From: an uncultured Flavobacteriaceae bacterium
GTDB lineage: Bacteria; Bacteroidota; Bacteroidia; Flavobacteriales; Flavobacteriaceae
Length of the DNA stretch: 64,000 nt
Direction: 5' to 3'
Assembly: GCA_947494205.1 (NCBI GenBank)
Contig: CANLUH010000004.1
Coordinates: 278,773-342,772, forward strand
Shown here: in pieces, positions 29,485 to 39,600 of the stretch
Numbering within the stretch: position 1 is the first letter of the stretch
How the letters are laid out: every line of letters starts with the position of its first letter
Made by a program: the position numbers and the translations under genes
The notes under the pieces: generated by a model
What the model saw: the letters and a program-made list of their open reading frames with translations, nothing else
Database searches by the model: none
Told to the model about the DNA's origin: nothing

Positions 29485-30357
29485 TTACGATTTTAATATA
29501 AGCTTAATTTCTTTTCTGTAATTAGAAGCACTTTTCCCTGTAACTATTTTAAACTGTTTGTTAAAATGTGAGAAATTATTGAAACCGCAATCAAAACATA
29601 TCTCTGTAATACTAGCCTGTGTTTCAGACAGCAATTTTGTAGCATGTACAATTCTGTATTCATTAACCAATTGCGTAAATGTTTTTCCAGTAGATTTTTT
29701 AAAATAACGACAAAAAGAAGGAACTGTCATACTTACTCTACTAGCTATATCTTCTAAAGGAATATGCTCATTAAAATGCTTATTAACATATTTATAAATA
29801 ATATCAATTTTATTATTGTCTTGTAATTTTGCTTCAAAAGTAAAGCCATCTGCATTTAGAATAGTATAATCTTCTGCTAATGCCAAAATATTTAAAATCT
29901 CAATAAGCTTGACAATCCTTTTTAAGCCTTTAGCTTTTAAAAGTTTTTCAATTTTAGGCCCAACTTTAAGCTTGGTTTCAGGTTTATAAAGAATGCCTTG
30001 TTTAGCTTTATCTAATAGAATCTTTATATCTAACATTTCTGGTAGGTTTAAAAAAAGCTCACCAAAAAGGTCTGGTTTAAATTGTACAATAGTTTCTTTT
30101 CCTTTTGAAGTTAACCTGTCGGTAAATCCATTATGCGGTAAGTTAGAACCTAACAAGATAAGCTGACTATTATTAAAATAAGATAAATGATTACCTATAT
30201 GGCGTTTACCTTTTCCTTTATTAACATAAACTAACTCTACTTCGGGGTGAAAATGCCAAAAAGCCAAATTGTTTTTTCTCTTTTTTGTATGTTGCTTAAC
30301 CAATATAGAGCTTCCAAAGCTTGGGCTTATCTTTTCATATGTGGGTTTAATATTCAA
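29485..30357 (-). CDS. AraC-family transcriptional regulator with cupin sensor domain
   Basis: 290 aa. N-terminal cupin-type ligand domain (WHFHPEVELVYVNKGKGKRHIG, about 33-55) and C-terminal AraC helix-turn-helix pair (about 190-290: FCRYFKKSTGKTFTQLV, ITEICFDCGFNNFSHFNKQFK, GKSASNYRK). This layout is typical of regulators sensing sugars or other small ligands. It is divergent from a small secreted-protein gene, a possible target. Ligand unknown. Confidence 0.85.
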   Translation of the reverse strand: MNIKPTYEKISPSFGSSILVKQHTKKRKNNLAFWHFHPEVELVYVNKGKGKRHIGNHLSYFNNSQLILLGSNLPHNGFTDRLTSKGKETIVQFKPDLFGELFLNLPEMLDIKILLDKAKQGILYKPETKLKVGPKIEKLLKAKGLKRIVKLIEILNILALAEDYTILNADGFTFEAKLQDNNKIDIIYKYVNKHFNEHIPLEDIASRVSMTVPSFCRYFKKSTGKTFTQLVNEYRIVHATKLLSETQASITEICFDCGFNNFSHFNKQFKIVTGKSASNYRKEIKLILKS

Positions 30358-30526
30358 AAAATAGTTTTTAGTTTACGTAAAATTACTACTTATTTAATTC
30401 TTAATATATACAAAATTACCTCTTTTATACTCTATATTAACATTAATAAAACTATTATTACTTCATGTGGTTAATATAGCACACAAATATGAAAATATTG
30501 ATGTTTTAAAATCCTATTATCACCTA

Positions 30527-30534
30527 TACATTTG
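30527..30534 (+). promoter_or_regulatory. Putative -7 element TACATTTG
   Basis: TAnnTTTG match 26 bp before the preferred start (30560) of the secreted protein; this placement also argues against the longer upstream reading of that gene. Confidence 0.5.
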
Positions 30535-30559
30535 TACTATAATTTTAAAAAAGAACAGT

Positions 30560-31162
30560 ATGAAAACAGCAATTAAAAAAAGTATGATAATAGTAGCAAC
30601 ACTAATAGCTACATTAAGTTATGCAAAGGGAAGCACATCTTCAAATAGCGATGAAAAATTAAAACTATTTACATTTAGCATTAAAGATGCAGTAAAAGGA
30701 CAACAATTATCGATTATTAATATTAATGGTATAATTATTTATAAAGAAGAGATTAAAAAAAATGGAATATATTCTAAAACTTTTGATTTGACATCACTTC
30801 CAAATGGAAATTACTTCTTTGAATTAGATAAAGGTATAGAAATAACTACAACTCCATTTACAGTAACCTATAATAAGGTGTTATTTAATAAAAACGATGA
30901 AACTAAATTATATAAGCCTTTTGTAAGAATTAAAAACAATTTCTTATATATTTCGCAATTGTCTTTAGACAAAAATCCTTTAAAAATTGCGCTTTATTAT
31001 AACGCACCAGAAAATGACAATTTTGAATTACTATTTACTGAAACCATTAATAATACTATAGATATAGGAAGAATCTACAAACTATCTAAAAAGGAAACTG
31101 GAACATATAAAGTGATCCTAAAAACTGAAAATAAAACGTTTGTTGAAAAAATTACACAATAA
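30560..31162 (+). CDS. Small secreted protein of unknown function
   Basis: 200 aa from the ATG at 30560. The frame is open 31 codons further upstream but a -7 promoter element falls inside that stretch and the signal peptide (MKTAIKKSMIIVATLIATLSYAKG) starts here. The mature part has strand-rich segments (LSIINING-IIYKEEI, FDLTSLPNGNYFFELDKG), the beta-sandwich style of type IX sorting-like domains, but the usual C-terminal sorting motif is not evident. Widespread in Flavobacteriaceae in my judgement; role unknown. Divergent from the AraC regulator. Confidence 0.7.
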   Translation: MKTAIKKSMIIVATLIATLSYAKGSTSSNSDEKLKLFTFSIKDAVKGQQLSIININGIIIYKEEIKKNGIYSKTFDLTSLPNGNYFFELDKGIEITTTPFTVTYNKVLFNKNDETKLYKPFVRIKNNFLYISQLSLDKNPLKIALYYNAPENDNFELLFTETINNTIDIGRIYKLSKKETGTYKVILKTENKTFVEKITQ

Positions 31163-31187
31163 CATAGTATGGTAAGCTTTAAATTTT

Positions 31188-31215
31188 AAAGGTGAGCTTT
31201 TCGGCTCACCTTTTA
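31188..31215. terminator. Bidirectional terminator between convergent genes
   Basis: Stem AAAGGTGAGC / GCTCACCTTT with loop TTTTCG, T-run on both strands; serves the secreted-protein gene and, from the right, the radical SAM gene. Confidence 0.85.
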
Positions 31216-31218
31216 TTT

Positions 31219-32292
31219 TTAAAACAGTTTAAGTTGACCATCTTTATATTCTTGATGGAGCATTGTATTTAAACTCGGCATACCTTTTCCCTTAAAATAT
31301 TTTAATCGTGCCAACCGCACCAAATCGTTAATTTGTCTTGCTATATTGCCTTCACCTCGCATTCTAGCTCCATACCTAGAATCGTTAAGCTTACCACCGT
31401 GACAACTTTCTATTTGATGTAATACTTTATCAGCTCTATCTGGCATGGTCTTTTTTATCCAATCTGAAAACACAGCACCAATAGCACCGTTTAATCGCAC
31501 TATAGTGTGCGCAATAGACAAAGCACCATATTCTGAGACGGTTTTGGCTAATGGTAAAATTTCATGACTATTTATCGACGGAATTATTGGCGCCAACATA
31601 ACATTTACTGGTATTCCGTTTTCGCTAAGTGTTTTAACGGTTTCTAATCGTTTTTTACTTGTCGCCGTTCTAGGTTCTAAAATACGCCTTGTTTCTTCAG
31701 ATAAAGAGGTTATAGACATATTTACACTTATTAAATTATCTTTAGCTAAGGTTTTTAATAAATCTAAATCCCTAAGAATTAATGCATTTTTAGTAATTAT
31801 AGAAACAGGATGTTTATATTTTAAAAACACCTCCAAACAGTGTCGTGTAATTTTAAATTTTTGCTCTGCTGGTTGATAACAATCTGTATTCCCAGACATC
31901 ACAATAGTGTGTGCTTTCCAACTTTTCTTTTTAAGTAATTGCTCTAGAAGTTTTGGCGCATCTTTTTTTACCAAAATACGCCTCTCGAAATCTAAGCCTG
32001 CACTGTAACCCCAATATTCATGACTATTTCTAGCATAGCAATAAATACAACCATGCTCGCAACCTTGATACGGGTTCATAGAAAACGTCATCCCAACATC
32101 TGGGCTTGTTACTTTATTAACTATGGTTTTAGGAAATACTTCTAAATACAGTGTTTTATTATTATCCGCTCGTTCACCTTCCTTTTCGCAATATTCTAAA
32201 AAATCATCACGTGTTTCGTGTTGCAATTCAGAAAAACGATTGCGTACGTTTTGTTGCGCTCCGCGTCCTTTTATAACATTAGCATTTAACAT
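31219..32292 (-). CDS. PA0069-family radical SAM protein
   Basis: 357 aa. Iron-sulfur-binding CEHGCIYCYAR (CxxxCxxC, about residue 77), preceded by NPYQG, and family-specific stretches SGNTDCYQPAEQ, LEPRTATSKKRLE and RYGARMRGEGNIA. This is the PA0069 group, related to spore photoproduct lyase-type radical SAM proteins; substrate unknown to me. The gene is alone, ending just past the shared terminator. Sequence complete and motifs intact. Confidence 0.9.
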   Translation of the reverse strand: MLNANVIKGRGAQQNVRNRFSELQHETRDDFLEYCEKEGERADNNKTLYLEVFPKTIVNKVTSPDVGMTFSMNPYQGCEHGCIYCYARNSHEYWGYSAGLDFERRILVKKDAPKLLEQLLKKKSWKAHTIVMSGNTDCYQPAEQKFKITRHCLEVFLKYKHPVSIITKNALILRDLDLLKTLAKDNLISVNMSITSLSEETRRILEPRTATSKKRLETVKTLSENGIPVNVMLAPIIPSINSHEILPLAKTVSEYGALSIAHTIVRLNGAIGAVFSDWIKKTMPDRADKVLHQIESCHGGKLNDSRYGARMRGEGNIARQINDLVRLARLKYFKGKGMPSLNTMLHQEYKDGQLKLF

Positions 32293-32379
32293 ATTTTGTA
32301 ATTTCTGTAAAATTACAAAATATTAAAACAAAAAATAGACTCTGAAATTTAGGTTATCAACAAAATGTTGTATTCCAAA

Positions 32380-33162
32380 TTACTTTCCTGGAAAGTCCGC
32401 TTTACGTTTTTCTAAAAAGGCTGTAGTTCCTTCTTTAAAATCTTCGGTACCAAAACAAGCTCCAAATTGCTCAACTTCAACATTAAATCCGTTAACACCA
32501 TCTTCAAAGTTTGCGTTCACTGCTTTTATAGCTTTACTTATAGCCACTGATGAATTACGCATAATTTTATTTGCAATTTTTTCAGCTAGAGTAATTAATT
32601 CTTCTGGCGCAACAACATGATTTACTAAACCATAACTTAATGCTTTATTGGCATCTATCATTCCTGCCGTCATTACCATTTCCATAGCACGACCTTTACC
32701 TATTAATTGTGGTAAACGTTGTGTTCCTCCATATCCCGGTATAACACCTAAAGACACTTCTGGCAATCCCATTTTAGCATTATCGCTTGCTACTCTAAAG
32801 TGTGCAGACATGGCTAATTCTAAACCTCCTCCTAATGCAAAACCGTTAACAGCGGCAATTACTGGAGTCGATAGGTTTTCTACAAAATCGAATAATAAGG
32901 CTTGTCCTTCAGCCGCTAACTTTCCACCATTTTCTACACTAAAATCTGCAAATTCACTAATATCTGCTCCTGCTACAAAGGCTTTTTCTCCGCTTCCTGT
33001 AATAATAATTACTTTTGTTTCAGCAGCTTCATCTGCAGCTTTAAACGCATTATGTAGTTCGTTAATGGTTGCCTTATTTAAAGCGTTTAACTTGCTTGGG
33101 CGGTTAATTGTTATTGTAGTAATCCCTTTTTCTGTTGTGGTTAAGATATTTTCGTAGTTCAT
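32380..33162 (-). CDS. Enoyl-CoA hydratase/isomerase (crotonase family)
   Basis: 260 aa, the usual crotonase length. It has TINRPSKLNALN, the oxyanion-hole motif AFVAGADISEF, NGFALGGGLELAM, and both catalytic glutamate positions (GLPEVSLGVIPGYGG and GRAMEMVMTAG), so a hydratase rather than an isomerase-only member is likely. It acts on 2-enoyl-CoA in beta-oxidation or a related CoA pathway in the cytoplasm. The neighbour upstream is the NtrY-like kinase (57 bp away), possibly co-transcribed. Confidence 0.85.
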   Translation of the reverse strand: MNYENILTTTEKGITTITINRPSKLNALNKATINELHNAFKAADEAAETKVIIITGSGEKAFVAGADISEFADFSVENGGKLAAEGQALLFDFVENLSTPVIAAVNGFALGGGLELAMSAHFRVASDNAKMGLPEVSLGVIPGYGGTQRLPQLIGKGRAMEMVMTAGMIDANKALSYGLVNHVVAPEELITLAEKIANKIMRNSSVAISKAIKAVNANFEDGVNGFNVEVEQFGACFGTEDFKEGTTAFLEKRKADFPGK

Positions 33163-33219
33163 TGTAAAATATATTTTACATTCCCATATATAGGAACTTT
33201 TAATTAGTATTATAAATGC

Positions 33220-34671
33220 TTATTCTTTAGGAAAAGCTACTGTAAATGTTGTGCCTTCTCCTTCTTGAGATACAAAGGTAATCGTTCCGCCATAAGTTTC
33301 CACAATATTTTTTACCATTGGTAAGCCAAGCCCCATTCCGCTAGTTTTGGTTGTAAATTTTGGCTCGAATATTTTAGGCTTATTGTCTTCGGTAATACCT
33401 ATTCCGTTATCGGAAACAGTTATGGCTACAGTTTCATTTTCTTCGGAAACGGTAACGATTATTTTAGGAGACTGCCCTTCGGGAATAGCTTGTATCCCAT
33501 TCTTTATTAGGTTTGTTACTACTCTTATTAACTGCGTTCTATCGAACTTAGCAATAAGCTCTTCTCTATCTGGTTGGAATGTTATGTAGTTTTCATTAAA
33601 AATATCTAATGAAAGGTGTACAACCTCAACCACATTAAGCATTTCGTTTTGCTGCGCTGGCATTTTTGCAAAGTTTGAAAACGCACCCGCAATAGTACTC
33701 ATAGTGTCTATTTGCTGAATTAACGTTTTGCTGTATTCATCTAGTTTATGTCTAATATTCTCATCTAATGGATCAAACTTACGTTGAAAACTTTGTACTG
33801 TTAAACGCATTGGCGTTAACGGGTTTTTAATTTCATGCGCTACTTGTTTTGCCATTTCGCGCCAAGCTTGTTCTCTTTCGCTAGTTGCTAATTGCACGGC
33901 ACTTTCTTCCAACTCATCTATCATACTATTATATGAGTTTACCAAGAGTGAAATTTCTTCACTTACATTATCTATTACAATTTTCTCATTACGCCTTTCT
34001 AAACGTGTTGTTCTTAATTTATCTCCAATAGCCTTTAAAGACTTAGTTATGTATTTAGAGACAAAGAAAGCTAAACCTATAGCTATTAAAAGCACTACAA
34101 GAGAGGTATAACCTAATCTTGCTAAAAATTCAGGTAATTCTTTGGCCAGATATTCATCTTCTTCTAAATACGGTAAATTAATAATGGCTAAAGGCTTATG
34201 TTTTTTATCTAATATATAGATGTAAGAGGATAAAAAATCCTCCCCACCTTCTTTCCTTTCTTCTACAAAACGATGTGCCGCAGTATTAGAGAGCGCATTT
34301 AAAACCTCTGCTCTAAGACATTCCCTTTCTCTCTCTAATTTTAATTCCGATTTTGAAGAGATTAAAAAACCACCATCTAAATCATATATATCTATCGCTT
34401 GATTATGAATATCTGCCGTTTTACTTATTTCATCTTTGAAGATATATGGTACTTTTTCTGTAATTATTTCATAAGACGTTTGATACAATACATAAGTTAA
34501 GCTTGTTATAATAGCACGTTCTTTTCTATCTAAACGTTTTTCGTGATATTCTTGTCTTTCTTCGTGATATTGATACGTAGCAACCGCTGCAATAAGTATC
34601 GAAGATAATAGCACTAACATAATCATTGCTATGAAAATACGAACGCGAAGCGATAACTTTTTTAATTTCAT
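33220..34671 (-). CDS. NtrY-like sensor histidine kinase with HAMP domain
   Basis: 483 aa from the ATG at 34671; a GTG seven codons upstream is an alternative. Two membrane helices (about 10-33 and 185-208) bracket a periplasmic sensor region; a HAMP-like linker; HisKA with EMAKQVAHEIKNPLTPM (His near 279), the AxxVAHEIKNPLTP form of NtrY-type kinases; and HATPase with NLIKNGIQAIPEG, DNGIGI and GMGLGLPMVK. No response regulator is adjacent, so it is an orphan here. Signal unknown. Confidence 0.85.
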   Translation of the reverse strand: MKLKKLSLRVRIFIAMIMLVLLSSILIAAVATYQYHEERQEYHEKRLDRKERAIITSLTYVLYQTSYEIITEKVPYIFKDEISKTADIHNQAIDIYDLDGGFLISSKSELKLERERECLRAEVLNALSNTAAHRFVEERKEGGEDFLSSYIYILDKKHKPLAIINLPYLEEDEYLAKELPEFLARLGYTSLVVLLIAIGLAFFVSKYITKSLKAIGDKLRTTRLERRNEKIVIDNVSEEISLLVNSYNSMIDELEESAVQLATSEREQAWREMAKQVAHEIKNPLTPMRLTVQSFQRKFDPLDENIRHKLDEYSKTLIQQIDTMSTIAGAFSNFAKMPAQQNEMLNVVEVVHLSLDIFNENYITFQPDREELIAKFDRTQLIRVVTNLIKNGIQAIPEGQSPKIIVTVSEENETVAITVSDNGIGITEDNKPKIFEPKFTTKTSGMGLGLPMVKNIVETYGGTITFVSQEGEGTTFTVAFPKE

Positions 34672-34760
34672 TTCATCAGTTTTAAATGTCACAGAATACA
34701 GTTTAGGTTAGCGTGTTCTGTATGCAACAATAATCGCACCATTATTATGGATACAATAAA

Positions 34761-35312
34761 TTAGGCTTCTGGATTTTTATCTCTTATTCGCTTATATACT
34801 TTAAAACCTAGCATTAATAAAACACCTAAAACTAAAATACCTATAACTCCAAAAATCCAATTAATCGCATTTTGGAGGATAACTAAAAACACTACAGCAA
34901 ATAGTATAAATGTAGCGCCTTCGTTCCATAAACGCATAAAATTAGATGTTTTTTTAACAACATCGTTTTGTAACTGTTTATAGTAAACATGCGTTAGTAT
35001 TTGGTACAATATTAATAATACAACAAATCCTAGTTTTACATGCATCCATGGTTGTTGTAAAAACCCTGGTCTTAATAGTAATAATCCTATAGCAAATAAA
35101 ACAGCTAGTATTGCAGAAGGCCAAGTAATGATAAACCATAAACGTTTAGCCATTAGCTTTAGCTGTTTACCTAAAATTTCTTTCTCGGGTGAGGGTTTAT
35201 GGAACGCTTCTATTTGATAAACAAATAATCTAGGAATGTAAAATAATCCTGCAAACCAAGTCACCACAAAAATTAAATGTAATGCTTTTATGTACTCATA
35301 ATATTCTTGCAT
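34761..35312 (-). CDS. hemJ: Protoporphyrinogen IX oxidase HemJ
   Basis: 183 aa from the ATG at 35312; a longer open frame upstream overlaps hemH and is less likely. Four membrane helices with the HemJ pattern: HLIFVVTWFAGLFYIPRLFVY (conserved His and Arg), AKRLWFIITWP and PWMHVKLGFV. HemJ oxidises protoporphyrinogen IX to protoporphyrin IX at the inner membrane, directly before ferrochelatase. Only 5 bp separate it from hemH, so the last two steps of the pathway are co-transcribed. Confidence 0.88.
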   Translation of the reverse strand: MQEYYEYIKALHLIFVVTWFAGLFYIPRLFVYQIEAFHKPSPEKEILGKQLKLMAKRLWFIITWPSAILAVLFAIGLLLLRPGFLQQPWMHVKLGFVVLLILYQILTHVYYKQLQNDVVKKTSNFMRLWNEGATFILFAVVFLVILQNAINWIFGVIGILVLGVLLMLGFKVYKRIRDKNPEA

Positions 35313-35317
35313 TATAT

Positions 35318-36355
35318 CTATACTGTTGCAACAGGTTTTACTACCCATTCGTTAATCCATTCTGCTAAAAGAGAGACCCACTCAGCATCTGTATTTAAAC
35401 AAGGTACTGTTGTAAAAGTTTCTCCGCCAACTTCGTGAAAAATTTCTTCGCCTTCCATAGCTATTTCTTCTAGCGTCTCTAAACAATCACTAACAAATGC
35501 TGGGGTTACAATAGCCATACTTTTTAAACCTTGTTTTCCTAAACGCTCTATAGTTCGGTCTGTATAAGGTTGTAACCAAGGATCGAAACCTAATCTAGAT
35601 TGAAATGATGTTGAATACGCATCTTCATTTAAGTTCAGCTTTTCACCTACCAATCGCGTAACTTCATAACATTGGTGTCTGTAACAAAACTCGTGTGCTT
35701 TAGATGGTGTTTTACAACAACTACCATCTACTTTACAATGCGATTTAGTAATATCACTTTTTCTAATGTGTCGCTCTGGCACACCATGATAAGAGAATAA
35801 TAAATGCTCGTATGTTTTGCCTTCCAAATTTCTTTTAATAGAATTTGCAAGCACATTTATATAGTCTGGATTATTATAAAATGCTGGTAACGATTCTATT
35901 TTTAAATTAGGAAAATGTGCTTTCCGCTCTTCTTCTGCTAATACTAAAATAGTCTCGGTAGTTGCCATTGCAAATTGAGGATATAACGGAATTAACATCA
36001 CCTCGTCTACACCTTTATCTACTAATTCTTGAAGCCCTTTTTTTATTGTCATACTCCCATAACGCATGGCTAATGCTACAGGAAACTCTACTTGTTCTTG
36101 TACTTTATCTTGTAGTTCTTCAGACAGTACAATTAGTGGCGAGCCGTTTTCCCACCATATTTTTTTATACGCTTTTGCAGATTGTTTTGGTCTGGTATTT
36201 AAAATAATACCTTTTACAAGTAAGGTTCTTGCCCAAAGCGGAACGTCTATAACGCGCTCGTCCATTAAAAACTCTCCTAAATATTTCTTTACATCTTTTG
36301 GTTCTGGACTATCTGGAGAACCTAAATTTACTAGTAAAACACCTTTTTTCATCAA
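35318..36355 (-). CDS. hemH: Ferrochelatase HemH
   Basis: 345 aa. GVLLVNLGSPDSP start, catalytic His in LLFSYHGVPERH (His190), and FQSRLGFDPWLQPYT near the end. It inserts ferrous iron into protoporphyrin IX. After the catalytic His comes a segment with five cysteines in 23 residues (Cys207, 213, 214, 224, 229), absent from the E. coli enzyme as I recall it, which might ligate a metal or cluster. Operon with hemJ. Two ATGs in a row at the start; either could be used. Confidence 0.93.
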   Translation of the reverse strand: MMKKGVLLVNLGSPDSPEPKDVKKYLGEFLMDERVIDVPLWARTLLVKGIILNTRPKQSAKAYKKIWWENGSPLIVLSEELQDKVQEQVEFPVALAMRYGSMTIKKGLQELVDKGVDEVMLIPLYPQFAMATTETILVLAEEERKAHFPNLKIESLPAFYNNPDYINVLANSIKRNLEGKTYEHLLFSYHGVPERHIRKSDITKSHCKVDGSCCKTPSKAHEFCYRHQCYEVTRLVGEKLNLNEDAYSTSFQSRLGFDPWLQPYTDRTIERLGKQGLKSMAIVTPAFVSDCLETLEEIAMEGEEIFHEVGGETFTTVPCLNTDAEWVSLLAEWINEWVVKPVATV

Positions 36356-36627
36356 CTATCTTTTTCTTTACAATTCAAAGTATTGCTATAAATAATGCCT
36401 TTATAAATTGAATAAAACCTTGTTATTTATAATACATTCGATAAAACGAACTTAATAACAAAAATACAACTCTAATTTATAATATGCCTACAAATTAAAC
36501 GTTCAAAATATAAAAAGAACCTGTTTTACTTATCATAAAAGTATCTTAATTACTGAGTATTTTGTAACTTTCAAGCTACTTTTATGACTACTATCGTAAA
36601 TACAATGCTATTCTTACTTTTTATTTA

Positions 36628-39600
36628 ATGACGAAAAAAATCCTATATCTAGCCTTATTTTCTGTTTTTTTAAGTTTCTCGCAAGAGAAAAAACAAAGTT
36701 TACTTTGGAAAATATCTGGTAACGGACTAGAAAAACCGTCGTACATCTATGGCACCATGCATGTAAGCAAAAAGGTCGCTTTTAGATTAGATGATGTGTT
36801 TTTTGAAGCATTAGAAAACAGTGAGTCTGTTGCTTTAGAATCTGACCCATCCACATGGTTAGAGCATAATTACAAAGCATTATCTTTAATGCCGCAAAAT
36901 CTTCCAGATGGTTATAGACGTTCGTTTTATGGTACTCTCTTTAGAATGAAACCAACAGAAGAATTAATGATTAGACGCATTATTCGTTCAGATAATAATA
37001 TGATTAATGGGTATCTATATCGCAAACAGTCCGATTCAGACAATTTCGAGGAGGAAACCTATCTCGATATGTTTATTTATCAAGCGGGTAAAAAGAAAAA
37101 CAAACCTATTATTAGCTTAGAAGATTTAGAGGAAGCTCAATATTTAACTTCTAAAGCAGGTAAAAATGCATACAAGAAAAAACCGGATCCTTGGTTAGTA
37201 GAGTTATACGAAAAAGAAAACCCTTATTTATTACAAGAAAACACCTATAGAGAGCGTAATCTAGAGCGTTTAGACTCTATAGGAAATGCCTCAAATACCG
37301 AGTTTTTTAGAGAACATATGCTATATAAAAGAAATAGTAATATGGTTGCTGTTTTAGACTCCGTAGCTAAAAAAACATCTGTATTCGCTGGTGTTGGTGC
37401 CGCTCACTTACCTGGAGAAAAAGGCATGTTAAATTTATTGAAGCAAAAAGGATATACTGTAACACCTTTACTGTCTAAAAGAACAGAAAAAGGTAAAGAC
37501 GAAAAGCAAGCATTAGAAAACTTTGTAGCAACTCCCAAGCTAAAAACATATACTACACCAGATGGTTTTATAAGTTTAAAAAGCTTTACTGATCTTAAAG
37601 AGTTTTATTATGGTGGGCAAAAATTTGTAATTGCGCCAGACATGACTAATGGCGCCTATTTAGCTATTAGCAGGTTTAACACTTTCGAATATTTACCAAA
37701 CGATAAACCTATTACTTTAGAGCGATTAGACAATTTTCTGTTTGAAGACATTCCGGGAGATATTATCTCTAAAGACAAAATAGAATCTCCTTTTCCTGGC
37801 ATTAGCATTTTAAACAAGACAAAAAAAGGAGATTATCAAAAATATCATATCTACAAAACGCCTTTAGAAATCGTTATTGTAAAACTAGCGGGGCCTAAAG
37901 ATTATGTACTTAATTACGATAAAGACATCTTTAATTCTTTAACTTTTAAAACACCTTCCAAAGATTTAAAAACAATAACAGCTCCATATAATAAATATGA
38001 AGTCTTATTTCCTGTTTTTAATAATGCAGACAATCTTTATAATGCTGGAAACAAATTAATACAAGGTGCAGTTGGTAAAGATTATTATTTTATAAAAGAA
38101 GCTGTTGTACAGGACGTAAGTTATATTGAAGATGATGATTTTGAAGCTAAGTATAGCATTCAGAAATTTTTAAAAGATTTAGAACTAGATATAACTACCG
38201 AAGGTTTTACCGAAGGCATTTATAAAAGCTACACTGCATCTGCCAAATTAGACACCACAACAAATAAAAAGATTCATTTAAAAAGCATTGTAAAAGATGG
38301 TAGCTATTATCTATTAGGTCATGTAGGAGACAATGTTGATACTGCCGAAACGTTTTTTAACTCTTTTCAATTTAAAGCAACACATTACGATAATTTCGAA
38401 ACCATAACAGACACCGCTTTACACTTTTCTGTTCTAACGAATACTAAACCCTTTACATCTTCATATAACAGTTACGAAAGAGACGATGTAAAACCTTACG
38501 AGAAGCAGAATAAAAAAAGCATCTACTTCTCTAAAGCTAACGAGCAAGTTTATGTAAGTAGAACCAAGTTTCACGATTTAAAAATGTATCGTAATATTGA
38601 TAGTTTGTGGAATGAATTAGATCTAAATTTAAAAGAAAGTACAGAAGATTTTAAACCCGTTATAATAGATCGAAAGAAAGAATTTAAAAATAATAGTTAC
38701 ACCTATAGTTTTAAATACAGAGATTCTTTAAGTGCTAAAACCGTTTTAGTAAAAAACATATTAAAAGAAGGTATTCTTTTCGAAATTAAATCGCTTACAG
38801 ATTCTATAGCAGCACCATCACCATTTATAACTAATTTCTACACTACTTTTACACCTAAAGACACTCTTTTAGGAGTTTCGGTATTTAAAGATAAAACAGA
38901 ACGCTTTCTTAAAGCTCTTAAAGAAGACGATAGCATTGTACTTAATGCAAACGGCATGATTAAGTTTAGTAAAAAACATACCGACAAAATAATTAATCTT
39001 CTAAAAACGTACGAGTTTCCTAAAAATAAAGAACAAATTAAAACTAACTTAATTTTTCAATTAGGTAAAATAGAAGACCCAAAAGTAATTCCGTTTTTAA
39101 AAACGATGTATGTAGATTCGTACTCTGAACCAGAAACGCAAACCGATATTTTAAAAGCTATATTAAATAGGAAAAACAAAGCCGCACAGAACCATTTTAT
39201 AGCACTACTAAGTAAAGATTTACCTCTAGAACCTTATGCCATAAAATCGTTATTTAGAACTTACAGAGACTCTTTAGAATTAAAAAAAGTACTCTATCCA
39301 GAACTTTTAGAGTATTCTAGTATAAGGGAATATAAAGAACCTATTTATGGGTTATTGGCTAAATTAAAAGACAGTGGTTTAGTAAAACATAAAATCTATA
39401 AACGTTACAAAAAGCAAATTATAAACGATGGTAAAATTGAGGTAAAACGGAACTTAGGTGATGATGATGATTATACAGCGTTAGACGATTATGTGAAATT
39501 GATTTTCCCTCATAGAAAAGAACAATTAGCCAAAGCATTTTTTAACAAACTACTAGATGTTAATGACGCCTATGCATTAGTAACGTACTATGTTTTATTA

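Noticed and set aside
32648..33157. Plus-strand ORF of 169 codons opposite the crotonase gene
   Set aside because: The crotonase on the minus strand has all catalytic motifs; the antisense frame is Ala/Pro/Ser-rich shadow sequence.
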